Shown in pieces: positions 18,095 through 25,861 of a stretch of 64,000 nt of DNA. The position numbers and the translations under genes were made by a program. Where the stretch lies: contig NZ_JABMCB010000190.1 of assembly GCF_013359935.1 (NCBI RefSeq), positions 310,001 through 374,000 of the forward strand, read 5' to 3'. The notes beneath the pieces are model-generated. The model searched no databases. It was not told the DNA's origin and worked only from the letters and a program-made list of their open reading frames with translations. The number at the start of each line of letters is the position of its first letter. Positions within the stretch are counted from its first letter, which is position 1. Source of the DNA: Paenibacillus xylanilyticus (GTDB taxonomy: Bacteria; Bacillota; Bacilli; Paenibacillales; Paenibacillaceae).

Positions 18095-18586
18095 CTAGGA
18101 ACGTTCAATTTTGGGCAATGCGCTGCGCAATCGCTTGGCCCGGTGACTCCGGTATGCTCGGATTAACATGCCGATCACCAGGAGTACTACACCGATGTTA
18201 ATGGCTACATCCGCCAGGTTAAGAATCCCCCGCCCGGACGGAAATACGAGGAAATCCGTGACCTTCGCATAAACAAAACGATCAATGGCATTCCCCAAAG
18301 CTCCACCAACCATGAAACCTGCCCCCGCCTGCATCCAGAAACCGCGAATTTCACCTTTTCTCCGGTAATACAGAATACCCGCAATAAACAAAATGGCGAC
18401 TACGCCGAATAGACGCGCATTCCCCTGAAACATGCTTCCCGCCATCCCGCTGTTCTCGTAATGCTGCAGCTGCATGCCCGAGTCACCGAGCCTCATCATG
18501 TCGCCAACTTCCATATACATCCTTACTGCCATCTTGGTTCCCTGATCCACCAGCGTAACCAGTAATGCTATAAAATAAAACAGCAT
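18095..18586 (-). CDS. lspA: Lipoprotein signal peptidase (signal peptidase II)
   Basis: 163 residues with four membrane segments, the family length. The two catalytic aspartates are visible in GNAIDRF (Asp102) and NLADVAINIG (Asp126). The opening VTLVDQGTKMAV is the usual one. The enzyme cleaves signal peptides of diacylglyceryl-modified prolipoproteins before the lipobox Cys. It appears monocistronic, unlike the common lspA-rluD arrangement, so a second lspA elsewhere in the genome is possible. Confidence 0.9.
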   Translation of the reverse strand: MLFYFIALLVTLVDQGTKMAVRMYMEVGDMMRLGDSGMQLQHYENSGMAGSMFQGNARLFGVVAILFIAGILYYRRKGEIRGFWMQAGAGFMVGGALGNAIDRFVYAKVTDFLVFPSGRGILNLADVAINIGVVLLVIGMLIRAYRSHRAKRLRSALPKIERS

Positions 18587-18827
18587 ATCGCCTCTCCTCC
18601 TGCCTCACTTCGCTTAGTCATATCCTATGTTAACCTGTGGGATCTCCAGTGTATGTTCCCTTCACTTTAACACAGCCGAAGTCGTCTCTCCAAATGGATT
18701 GGCACGATACCCAAGCAGGGAAACGATTACATTGCCCAACCGTACCCGGCAGGGACCACACCGATCCGTGTCGAATGTAGACATGAACTATACATGTAAA
18801 GGGGCTGCCTGTAAATTGAACCTAACG

Positions 18828-19295
18828 ATGACAGAGAAACTAAAGGAAATGCAGCAGGAAGAAACGGACTTGGTATTTCGTACATTCGACTCTGAACGGG
18901 CACTCCAGCTCGGACTCCATTTGATCGAGGAAGCAAAACAACGCTCACAGGCGGTTACGATCGACATCACACTCCAAGGACATCGCCTTTTTTTACATGC
19001 CATGGAAGGCACTCATCCAGACAATGAGGATTGGATTCGGCGTAAAAACAACGTGGTGAATCACTTCTCCTCCAGTTCATGGCATACCGCTCTTCGTCTG
19101 CGTAGTGAGAATAAAACACTTGAACAGGATTTTGGCCTGCCTTCTTCTGACTATGTACTGGCTGGCGGTGCTTTTCCATTAATTATGGAGGACAAGGGAC
19201 AAGTCGGCACCATTACGGTATCCGGTCTGCCGGATGAGGAGGATCATGATCTGGTGACCACCGGAATCCGCTCATTTCTGTTGCAGCAAAGCTAA
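18828..19295 (+). CDS. UPF0303 / heme-degrading-domain (GlcG/HbpS-like) protein
   Basis: 155 residues from the ATG at 18828. The body (residues about 15-155) contains ERALQLGLHLIEEAK, TIDITLQGHRLFLHAM, WIRRKNNVVNHFSSSSWH and GGAFPLIMEDKGQVGTITVSGLPDEEDHDLV, the pattern of the HbpS/GlcG-like fold found in UPF0303 proteins. Biochemical function in this subgroup is poorly established. The frame runs back to 18627, but that extension does not resemble the family. A TTG at 18816 with AAGGGG upstream is an alternative start. Confidence 0.8.
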   Translation: MTEKLKEMQQEETDLVFRTFDSERALQLGLHLIEEAKQRSQAVTIDITLQGHRLFLHAMEGTHPDNEDWIRRKNNVVNHFSSSSWHTALRLRSENKTLEQDFGLPSSDYVLAGGAFPLIMEDKGQVGTITVSGLPDEEDHDLVTTGIRSFLLQQS

Positions 19296-19309
19296 TACGC
19301 TATACAAAA

Positions 19310-19343
19310 AAGTACACCTGATCGATATGGATCAGGTGTACTT
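19310..19343. terminator. Bidirectional terminator between UPF0303 gene and nucleoside hydrolase gene
   Basis: A 14-bp perfect stem AAGTACACCTGATC with a 6-base loop. The minus strand continues into TTTTTTG, so it chiefly serves the nucleoside hydrolase gene, while also lying 15 bases after the plus-strand stop. Confidence 0.8.
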
Positions 19344-19356
19344 GCCATGTCACAGC

Positions 19357-19409
19357 AATCCTTCCGATAGCACAGACAATCGTTGTCCGGATGATCAGGA
19401 AGGATTTTT
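19357..19409 (+). terminator. Second hairpin with T-run, plus strand
   Basis: AATCCTTCC and GGAAGGATT enclose a 32-base loop that itself contains GACAATCGTTGTC. TTTTG follows on the plus strand, so it could back up termination of the UPF0303 transcript. Confidence 0.5.
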
Positions 19410-19490
19410 GCATTCCATAAGTTGATATACATTGCTAAAACTGCCGGACCGTATTCCGGTAATCAGGCATATGGTCCAGGTAGTTCCGGT

Positions 19491-20438
19491 TTATTGAATA
19501 GCCGACAAAACGTCGAGCAGCATGGACTTGAATTTGGGCCGATCGATGGCCTCGCATACGCGTACGTTAGGCTCTTTGCCGAAACGTCCATTGATATCCA
19601 CTACGCTGTATCCACGCGTCAGCTCTCCTGCCGCTTCCACATCCACGTAATACTGTCCCGATTTGGTCATGAGTGATTCGTCTGCGGCAACCGCCATCAG
19701 CAATGTATCCGGGTGTGTGGTGCCATTCAGCTTATGTACCGATTTGTTGAACTGCATGACCACTTTGTTGATTGCCGTAAAAAAGTCTGCTCCAGCTGTG
19801 CCAAGAGCTGCAATTTCTGCATGATCGTCATCATCCATGACGGAATATTGGGTACACATCTCCCAGCCAACCATCGTTGTTGGAATGCCGGCATGCAGTA
19901 CAATTTTGGCTGCCTCGGGGTCCACATAGAAGTTGTACTCCGCAGCTGGCGTAATGTTACCCAGTGCATTATTCGTTCCGCCCATAATGTAGAGATGAGC
20001 AATCTCCGGAATAATGGTCGGGTCCTTCTGAATCGCCATCGCAATATTGGTCAGAGGTGCAATAGCCAGAAGAGAGATCTCTCCCGGATTGGCATGCACT
20101 TTCTCAATGATAAAATCAACGGCATGGCCGCTCTCGGGACGCTGGTCTGCCTTGGGGAAATGCGCGCCGCCCATGCCATCGTCACCATGCACGTCTTCCA
20201 CTGTACGGTGCTGTGCCTGCCCATAGGCCATCAGTGGACGTTCGCATCCTTTATATACAGGCACCTTGCCGCCATGTCCAGCAACCTGTACGGTGTACAG
20301 GGCATTTTCAACCTCTTGGTCAAACTGAACGTTCCCACCCGTAATTGTGATGCCTTCCACCTGAAAGTGGTGCAAAGCCGTCAGGATCGCAATCGTATCG
20401 TCTCCTGCTGTATCTGTATCGATGATGACTTTTCTCAT
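19491..20438 (-). CDS. Nucleoside hydrolase (IunH family)
   Basis: 315 residues. The calcium-binding DTDxxxDD signature is at residues 7-14 (IIDTDTAGDD), with an ALTNIAMA segment and a C-terminal VDVEAAGELTRGYSVVD segment as in inosine-uridine/ribonucleoside hydrolases. It splits nucleosides to base plus ribose in the cytosol for salvage. The ATG at 20438 follows GAAGGAG; an upstream start would include that site in the coding region. It lies 57 bases after the DUF350 gene and may be co-transcribed with the ATP-grasp cluster. Confidence 0.9.
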   Translation of the reverse strand: MRKVIIDTDTAGDDTIAILTALHHFQVEGITITGGNVQFDQEVENALYTVQVAGHGGKVPVYKGCERPLMAYGQAQHRTVEDVHGDDGMGGAHFPKADQRPESGHAVDFIIEKVHANPGEISLLAIAPLTNIAMAIQKDPTIIPEIAHLYIMGGTNNALGNITPAAEYNFYVDPEAAKIVLHAGIPTTMVGWEMCTQYSVMDDDDHAEIAALGTAGADFFTAINKVVMQFNKSVHKLNGTTHPDTLLMAVAADESLMTKSGQYYVDVEAAGELTRGYSVVDINGRFGKEPNVRVCEAIDRPKFKSMLLDVLSAIQ

Positions 20439-20495
20439 GATGCCGCGCTCCTTCTTCCGTTTGATATTCATTCCAAATAAACACTAGGGTTTATT

Positions 20496-20900
20496 TTACA
20501 TCAAAAATGTACCGATGACGATGGAAACGCCGATGATAATGGAACGCAGCAGCTGTGCCACCGCCAAATTACCTCGTGCAATTTCATCACACACACGCAT
20601 TTTTGGAGTCAGGAAATCAAATATAATATAGACCAGACACAAAATAATGATTCCCAGCGCAGACCATAGCAGCATATCCAGCCACGAATGCGTGGAGAAG
20701 GACACCATTCCAACAATGATGCACAGTCCCAGCAGCTTGCTGCCCATGTACATGCCCGCCGCTTCATTTCCTTTGGTGATTTCCTCACTATCGTTATACC
20801 GGGTCAATTTGCTAAAAGCAAAATACCCACATACCAATACAACCAGCAGAATGCCAATACCTATCACAACATTCAGCAGGTTCAGCCCCAAGTTTTCCAT
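20496..20900 (-). CDS. DUF350-family membrane protein (YjfL-like)
   Basis: 134 residues with four hydrophobic segments in two related halves: GYFAFSKLTRYNDSEEITKGNEAAG in the first, FLTPKMRVCDEIARGNLAVA in the second. The EEITKGNEAAG / DEIARGNLAVA pair is the duplicated DUF350 signature. In E. coli the DUF350 protein YjfL is encoded beside YjfM and the ATP-grasp protein YjfC; here too it directly follows an ATP-grasp gene (15-base gap). Function is not established. GGAGGAG precedes the ATG. Confidence 0.85.
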   Translation of the reverse strand: MENLGLNLLNVVIGIGILLVVLVCGYFAFSKLTRYNDSEEITKGNEAAGMYMGSKLLGLCIIVGMVSFSTHSWLDMLLWSALGIIILCLVYIIFDFLTPKMRVCDEIARGNLAVAQLLRSIIIGVSIVIGTFLM

Positions 20901-20915
20901 TCCTACTCCTCCTCA

Positions 20916-22226
20916 TTATCCATTACGTTCATTGACTGCAGCTGCACAATAATAAGCCATATCTCCGGTCACTTTCTCCCCGATCCGGGGCAGCACACCG
21001 GCAAAACGTCCACCGATGACAAACACACCTGTAAGCAGATAGCCGCTATAATCCCCGTCCTCTGTCTGAATCACCGCCTGCTCCATCGGAACAAGCTGCT
21101 GATAGATCTTCGGTTGATTGTTATAATAGGCTGCCATTTCTTCATCTTCATCCGGTCCTGCCGTGTTAATCTCCGTTTCCTCACCTAGCAAAAGGGTGCC
21201 TCGACCCTCACGGCCCCAATAACTTTTCTCTACATAAGGAGTAGATTCCAGCTCAAAGGGTCCTGCTTCGAAATAGGTGGGCAGCAGATACCGGGAAATC
21301 GAATCCAACTCTGCATCGGTAAACAGCCGAAAACCGCAGTACTCTGGAGTCTGTTCATTGCGTTCATAGAGGGACCAAATTGCAGCCATGAAGCCTTTGC
21401 TCTGCATCAGGACATGCTGTACGGGGTTCATCAGGCCAAGGCGACCATCCTGTACCAGTTCTAGCAGCGCCGCACCGATGTCCACACCTGTTGTCTCATC
21501 CCGATCATCCACAAGGTACTCCAGCGGATAAAGGCGATACAGCAGCTGAATCTGATGTCCATCATGATACAGCGCATCGCCTGGAAAAATCTCCAATTCC
21601 TCCAGGGGAGCGTAGCGCACCTCATACCCGGCTTCCCGGCAGCGTTCCATCAGGTATTCCGTATTGGTCCGATCCTCCACATGCTCACCAAATGAGGTAA
21701 ACGTCACAGGGCCTTGCAGTCCTTGCCCGGCATATGCCTCCAGCCACTTACGGAAGCAATTCCGGATACATGCATCCATGTCTGCGGATGGCGCAGTTAA
21801 TGCAGCATCTTCAGCCATGCCTACCAAAATACGCTCCAGAACGGCCGCTTCGGGTATGCCGGTAGGCGTGTCGGTATTATTTTCGATACACTTGAATCCA
21901 GCCTCACCGATAATCCAGTCCTGACGCGTAATGCCACCGGTCACAGTCTCCATTCGTGCTGCCGCAATCAGTCCTGGATGAATACCCAGCTGGTGCTCCA
22001 GAAAACTGTCCGGCATATACTGCTGGATAAACCGCATGACTTTGCAGTATATTCCGTCGATCAGCTCGACTGCACGCTGCAGCTCATGTATCTCTTGAGG
22101 GGTATACATCGTCAGCGCAGGTACACAATATTGCTTGCCATACATCCGGTGATAGGGGACATGCTGCCCGGCTTCGCCCGCAAACACCTCTTCGTGACGA
22201 TAGGGCAACGAGTGCATTTGCCTCAT
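20916..22226 (-). CDS. Glutathionylspermidine-synthase-like ATP-grasp ligase (YgiC/YjfC family)
   Basis: 436 residues. Motifs of the C-terminal synthetase domain of Gsp are present: ENNTDTPTGIPEA (the N-x-DTPT box), RLYPLEYLVDD, SKGFMAAIWSLYERN and VEKSYWGREGRGTLL (nucleotide-binding Lys and Arg). ATP-grasp enzymes of this family form amide bonds between a carboxylate and an amine, but there is no amidase half and no evidence that glutathione or spermidine is the substrate. It is flanked by a small lipoprotein gene (5-base gap) and a DUF350 gene, the same set of partners seen with YjfC. Confidence 0.85.
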   Translation of the reverse strand: MRQMHSLPYRHEEVFAGEAGQHVPYHRMYGKQYCVPALTMYTPQEIHELQRAVELIDGIYCKVMRFIQQYMPDSFLEHQLGIHPGLIAAARMETVTGGITRQDWIIGEAGFKCIENNTDTPTGIPEAAVLERILVGMAEDAALTAPSADMDACIRNCFRKWLEAYAGQGLQGPVTFTSFGEHVEDRTNTEYLMERCREAGYEVRYAPLEELEIFPGDALYHDGHQIQLLYRLYPLEYLVDDRDETTGVDIGAALLELVQDGRLGLMNPVQHVLMQSKGFMAAIWSLYERNEQTPEYCGFRLFTDAELDSISRYLLPTYFEAGPFELESTPYVEKSYWGREGRGTLLLGEETEINTAGPDEDEEMAAYYNNQPKIYQQLVPMEQAVIQTEDGDYSGYLLTGVFVIGGRFAGVLPRIGEKVTGDMAYYCAAAVNERNG

Positions 22227-22231
22227 AACAC

Positions 22232-22513
22232 TTAGCCTCCCGAACTGCGGAAGAAGCTGCCAAAGCCGCTCGATTTGGACTTTGATTTACTATAGGAGCT
22301 GTTCTTGCTGCTGCTACTGCCGCCGTATGAGCCACCATAATAATAATGGCCGCTGCTAGAGTCATACTCACATCCGGTATCATATTCCGGGTCACACTCG
22401 TCGTTGCTGCCACAACCGGACAACACCGCAGGCACGGCGAGCATCAGGGAAAAGGCAACCAGCTTCGCCCGCGATCCGGGTTTGGCCGTGTTATTCCGCT
22501 CTTCTTCTGTCAT
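22232..22513 (-). CDS. Small Ser/Gly/Tyr-rich lipoprotein of the ATP-grasp cluster
   Basis: 93 residues. A basic N-terminus, a hydrophobic segment and a lipobox LSGC (Cys34) are followed by an acidic Cys-containing piece (NDECDPEYDTGCEYD) and a low-complexity Ser/Gly/Tyr/Lys tail ending FGSFFRSSGG. It resembles in position and style the DUF1190 lipoproteins YgiB/YjfM beside E. coli YgiC/YjfC, though it is much shorter. AAGGAGG lies 10 bases before the ATG, which overlaps the previous stop (TAATG). A substrate role for the ligase next door is only a guess. Confidence 0.7.
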   Translation of the reverse strand: MTEEERNNTAKPGSRAKLVAFSLMLAVPAVLSGCGSNDECDPEYDTGCEYDSSSGHYYYGGSYGGSSSSKNSSYSKSKSKSSGFGSFFRSSGG

Positions 22514-23046
22514 TACAGGTCTACCTCCTTCATGAAAAACAACACTTTCCTGCGATCCGCATCGAGCACGGAATACACGAATTCATAGGTCGTTCCGCTA
22601 CGAACCATGTAATGGTCCAAGAGCCGTTCGGCAAGTTCCATCGTGTACGAAGAGGAATCTGCCAGTTCCAGCTCCTGAAATGCCTTTCCATTCCACAGCA
22701 TATACTCTGCGCTGTACATGGAGGACATTTTGCACATGGCCAGTGCAGCGTCCGCAATCGCTGTACCGTAGTCTGCAGGCACCTGGTTGTTGTACGCAGT
22801 CACATAGATGGCATGATCCCGAAGATCCTCGCATTCATTGGACAGGTGGGTCCACAGTTTGTTTTTCATCAGGGTTGCATCCACCAGTTTGCGCATGAAC
22901 AGTTCATCCCGGGTAACGGATACCTGTTCCAGCTGCCCCGTCTCAACCTGCCGATCATCCGACCAGCTTCGATAAGTCAATGCATAATAGATAACGATAA
23001 CCTCCCTTTTGTGTAGCTCTAAGATGAGCCGCCTCAATTCATACAA
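22513..23046 (-). CDS. Unknown protein of the ATP-grasp cluster
   Basis: Up to 177 residues, alpha/beta in character, no membrane segment and no family I recognise. It contains DRQVETGQLEQVSVTRDELFMRKLV and YEFVYSVLDADRRKVLFFMKEVD, the latter resembling an edge-strand domain of enzyme-accessory proteins. It is the first gene of the ATP-grasp operon and overlaps the lipoprotein gene by one base. The start is unclear: the ATG at 23046 has no ribosome site, while a strong AGGGAGG at 23001-23007 stands 8 bases before an ATC codon (22992) with no ATG, GTG or TTG at normal distance; the nearest is a TTG at 22980. Confidence 0.7.
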   Translation of the reverse strand: MYELRRLILELHKREVIVIYYALTYRSWSDDRQVETGQLEQVSVTRDELFMRKLVDATLMKNKLWTHLSNECEDLRDHAIYVTAYNNQVPADYGTAIADAALAMCKMSSMYSAEYMLWNGKAFQELELADSSSYTMELAERLLDHYMVRSGTTYEFVYSVLDADRRKVLFFMKEVDL

Positions 23047-23172
23047 ACGTATTTAACGCATGAGAAGGAAAAAAGTTACACTATTCTCCATGACATGAAA
23101 ATAAGAACATTTGGAAATGAGTGGATCGCTAGACGATCGACCATGCTGCTGGTTGCTACCACCATCCAAAAT

Positions 23173-23198
23173 AAAAAAAGCCGGAGACATTCTCCGGC
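23173..23198 (-). terminator. Terminator after the ABC-F gene
   Basis: GCCGGAGA-CAT-TCTCCGGC on the plus strand; the minus-strand copy ends in TTTTTTTATTTT. It is 31 bases after the ABC-F stop. Confidence 0.85.
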
Positions 23199-23228
23199 CT
23201 TGCAAACAGATTCGAGGTCCGACTATAC

Positions 23229-25157
23229 TCACATCTCTGCCCATTGGGCCAACATCTCATTATATTCACCGGACAGCTGCTCACGCTCGTTCCATACCTG
23301 TTCCAGATCAGGGGAATTTGCCAGTAATTCAAGCTGCTGATCCAGCTCCTGAATCTGCGCCTCAAGACGTGCCAGCTTTTGTTCCAGCTGCTCGGCCGAC
23401 TGCCTTTTCTCCGTACCGCTCTCCGCTTGACGGGAAGCAGGCTGATCCTTTGATTTGACACTTGCCCGAGATGGAGCTGCAGCAGTAACGGTATGCTCTA
23501 GAACTGCTGCTCCTGCACGCGCCTGCAGATCAAGCTTTTTCTCCCGATAGTCTTCATAGTCTCCAAGATAAGTGGTCATCTCCCCGTTCTCCAGTTCCCA
23601 GACACGTGAAGCGAGGCGATTGACGAAGTAACGATCATGAGAAATGGCAAGCACAGTACCTTCAAAATCCACCAGCGACTCTTCCAGCGCTTCTCTTGAG
23701 GCGATATCCAGATGGTTGGTCGGTTCATCGAGCAGCAGCACATTGGGTTTGCGCTGCACCAGCAGAGCCAGCCGCAGACGGGTCCATTCACCGCCGGATA
23801 GCTGACCTACCGAGCGAAATACATCTGCGCCGTAGAATAGATATCTGGCGAGAATTCCACGCGCTTCGCCTTCTTCCACACCTGCCTCCAGGCGGAAATA
23901 CTCAAGCACACTCAGCTTCGGATTGGAAGGCTCCTCCTGTTGGGCCAGATAGCCCACATCCACTCGTGCTCCCCATTCAAGCTGGCCAGCAGTCGGCTGC
24001 TCCTCTCCAAGCAGGAGCTTGAACAATGTTGTCTTGCCTGAGCCGTTGCGGCCAATCAGGGCAATTTTGTCCCCATGCTCAAGTAAACCCGAGACACCGC
24101 GCAGGATCGGACGTTCTCCATAGGCCTTCTCCACCTGTTCAATCACCGCCACCCGGCGTCCCGTCCGGTCTGTAGGGCGTACATCGAAATCCGCATTGCG
24201 CCGCTCGAGCACAGGCCGCTTCACCTGCTCCATCCGCTCCAGTGCTTTGCGCATCGAAGCGGCCCGCCGGAAGAACTTCTCGTTCCCGCCGATGCGTCCC
24301 CATTCCTCCAGCTGGCGGATCGTTTCTTTCATTTTCTTCATGACCTTCTGCTGTTCCTTGAACTCTTCGAATTGCTGCAGCAGCCGTTGTTCCTTCACTT
24401 TCATGTATTCCGTGTAGCCGCCAGCAGACGTTTGCGCTTCGCCATCCTCCAGCTCCAACGTTCGGGTCACCACGCGGTCCAGAAAATAACGGTCATGGGA
24501 GATCAGGACGATTGTGCCCGTATACTCCCGCAGAAATCCTTCCAGCCATTCCACCCGTTCCAGATCAAGGTGGTTGGTCGGCTCATCCAGCAGGAGCAGA
24601 TCAGGACGCACGATCAGCTGTGAAGCGAGCACAACCCGGGTCTGCTCTCCCCCGGACAGGGAACCGAACCGCCAGCCGTAGTGCGCTTTGGCGATATCCA
24701 GACCGTCCGCCACCTGATCAATCCGAGCGTCCATTTCATAACCGCCCTCACGCTCAAACTGCTCCTGGAGTGCGGCATATCTTTTCAACAGACGGCCCAA
24801 TTGGTCTGGATCTGCTGCATAGTCCGGGTCAGACATCTGCTGCTCCATTTCCTTCATTCGGCTGCGGCACTCCGCTAGCTCCTTAAATCCGAGCCCCAAC
24901 ACGTCCAGTACCGTATGATCATCCAGTCCTTCCGGAACCTGAGCCACATAGCCGATCCGTGTATCTTTCTTGATCATCAATTGCCCTTCGTCCGGCTGGT
25001 TCAGCCGGGCCATCAGGCGCATGAGTGTTGTTTTGCCGCTTCCGTTGCGGCCGATCAGGGCGACCTTGTCACCCTCCATGATTTCAAAAGTAATGCCGTC
25101 CAGCACCAGATGTGCTCCGTGATATTGTGTCAGTTGTTGCGCGCTAATGATCATCAT
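23229..25157 (-). CDS. ABC-F family ATPase (ribosome-associated; possible antibiotic protection factor)
   Basis: 642 residues, no membrane segments. Two ABC cassettes each have a Walker A (GRNGSGKTTL), an LSGGE signature and LLLDEPTNHLD. Between them is a charged linker of about 70 residues (YTEYMKVKEQRLL to GGNEKFFRRAASMRKALERM) that in ABC-F proteins reaches toward the peptidyl-transferase centre. A basic coiled-coil extension of about 80 residues ends the protein. ABC-F proteins act on translating ribosomes; some protect them from lincosamides, pleuromutilins, streptogramins or macrolides, others are housekeeping factors. The leader ORF and terminator upstream favour a drug-inducible protector. 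The start at 25157 has AGGAGG 9 bases upstream. Confidence 0.9.
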   Translation of the reverse strand: MMIISAQQLTQYHGAHLVLDGITFEIMEGDKVALIGRNGSGKTTLMRLMARLNQPDEGQLMIKKDTRIGYVAQVPEGLDDHTVLDVLGLGFKELAECRSRMKEMEQQMSDPDYAADPDQLGRLLKRYAALQEQFEREGGYEMDARIDQVADGLDIAKAHYGWRFGSLSGGEQTRVVLASQLIVRPDLLLLDEPTNHLDLERVEWLEGFLREYTGTIVLISHDRYFLDRVVTRTLELEDGEAQTSAGGYTEYMKVKEQRLLQQFEEFKEQQKVMKKMKETIRQLEEWGRIGGNEKFFRRAASMRKALERMEQVKRPVLERRNADFDVRPTDRTGRRVAVIEQVEKAYGERPILRGVSGLLEHGDKIALIGRNGSGKTTLFKLLLGEEQPTAGQLEWGARVDVGYLAQQEEPSNPKLSVLEYFRLEAGVEEGEARGILARYLFYGADVFRSVGQLSGGEWTRLRLALLVQRKPNVLLLDEPTNHLDIASREALEESLVDFEGTVLAISHDRYFVNRLASRVWELENGEMTTYLGDYEDYREKKLDLQARAGAAVLEHTVTAAAPSRASVKSKDQPASRQAESGTEKRQSAEQLEQKLARLEAQIQELDQQLELLANSPDLEQVWNEREQLSGEYNEMLAQWAEM

Positions 25158-25200
25158 AATAAGGTTCCTCCTATGATATGGAAGATCCTGACCGCAACAC

Positions 25201-25233
25201 AAAAAGAGCCGCAGAGGTTAGCTCCGCGGCTCT
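25201..25233 (-). terminator. Attenuator-like intrinsic terminator in the ABC-F leader
   Basis: On the minus strand AGAGCCGCGGAG pairs with CTCTGCGGCTCT and is followed by TTTTTG. It sits 44 bases before the ABC-F start and 22 bases after the stop of the leader ORF, so it must be passed to transcribe the ABC-F gene. Confidence 0.75.
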
Positions 25234-25254
25234 TCAGAATTCAAGCAAAATTGC

Positions 25255-25416
25255 TTATCGTCCGAATGAGGTCAAGGCAGGCATCTTCTCGCAATGGTTA
25301 ACTTCCGTATATTCAAAATTGGACAGACTTCTCCCGTTGTAGAAAAAAGTGTGAACAATGCCAGCCATAGCAATCGGCAGCTGGCTAATACGGTTGTTAA
25401 GCATCTCGTGATTCAC
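25255..25416 (-). CDS. Leader peptide / small ORF upstream of the ABC-F gene, 53 aa
   Basis: A GTG-started ORF of 53 codons (MNHEMLNNRISQL to TSFGR) has a near-perfect AAGGGAGGTG ribosome site 9 bases upstream and ends in TAA just before the terminator hairpin. This is the layout of ribosome-mediated attenuators that control antibiotic-inducible ABC-F genes: a drug-stalled ribosome on the leader favours an antiterminator. I could not identify the alternative pairing by eye, so regulation is inferred. It could instead be an independent small gene with its own terminator. Confidence 0.6.
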   Translation of the reverse strand: MNHEMLNNRISQLPIAMAGIVHTFFYNGRSLSNFEYTEVNHCEKMPALTSFGR

Positions 25417-25525
25417 CTGTCTTCACCTCCCTTGTCATAATTATTGTCAATATATCACAGACGAATGCATTCCTGCAACCATCCCATTTGCCCGATTCAT
25501 CCTTATCGCGAATTAATCGTCCCGG

Positions 25526-25810
25526 TTAATTCCTTCCCCGTCGACGCAGTACCAACTCCGCGATCACAACCGTAATCAGTGTCAGCATTCCCGCTGTACC
25601 CAGAGAAACGCCGAGCAAGGCATACCCGATGCCATTCCAGCCGCCTATATCAATGCTAATCATGACCACAATGGCTCCCCCAAGCAAGGCTGCACATGGC
25701 AGTATATATTGTCCCCAGGTCATTCGCCGTCCCTGCATCCGGTAAATAAGCCAAACGATCAATAACTGAACTACCCACATGCCGAGCGTCCACAGAATGA
25801 GTACATCCAT
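25526..25810 (-). CDS. Small integral membrane protein, unknown
   Basis: 94 residues with three hydrophobic segments (about 4-23, 34-52, 60-86) separated by short basic loops (YRMQGRRMTWGQ) and a basic C-terminus LRRRGRN. GGAGGAG lies 6 bases before the ATG. I recognise no family. It lies 51 bases after the glycosyltransferase gene and may belong to that operon. Confidence 0.65.
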   Translation of the reverse strand: MDVLILWTLGMWVVQLLIVWLIYRMQGRRMTWGQYILPCAALLGGAIVVMISIDIGGWNGIGYALLGVSLGTAGMLTLITVVIAELVLRRRGRN

Positions 25811-25861
25811 CAGGTTCTCCTCCGATCTGCTACATGGTCAAATTCCTTCATAACAGCCTTA

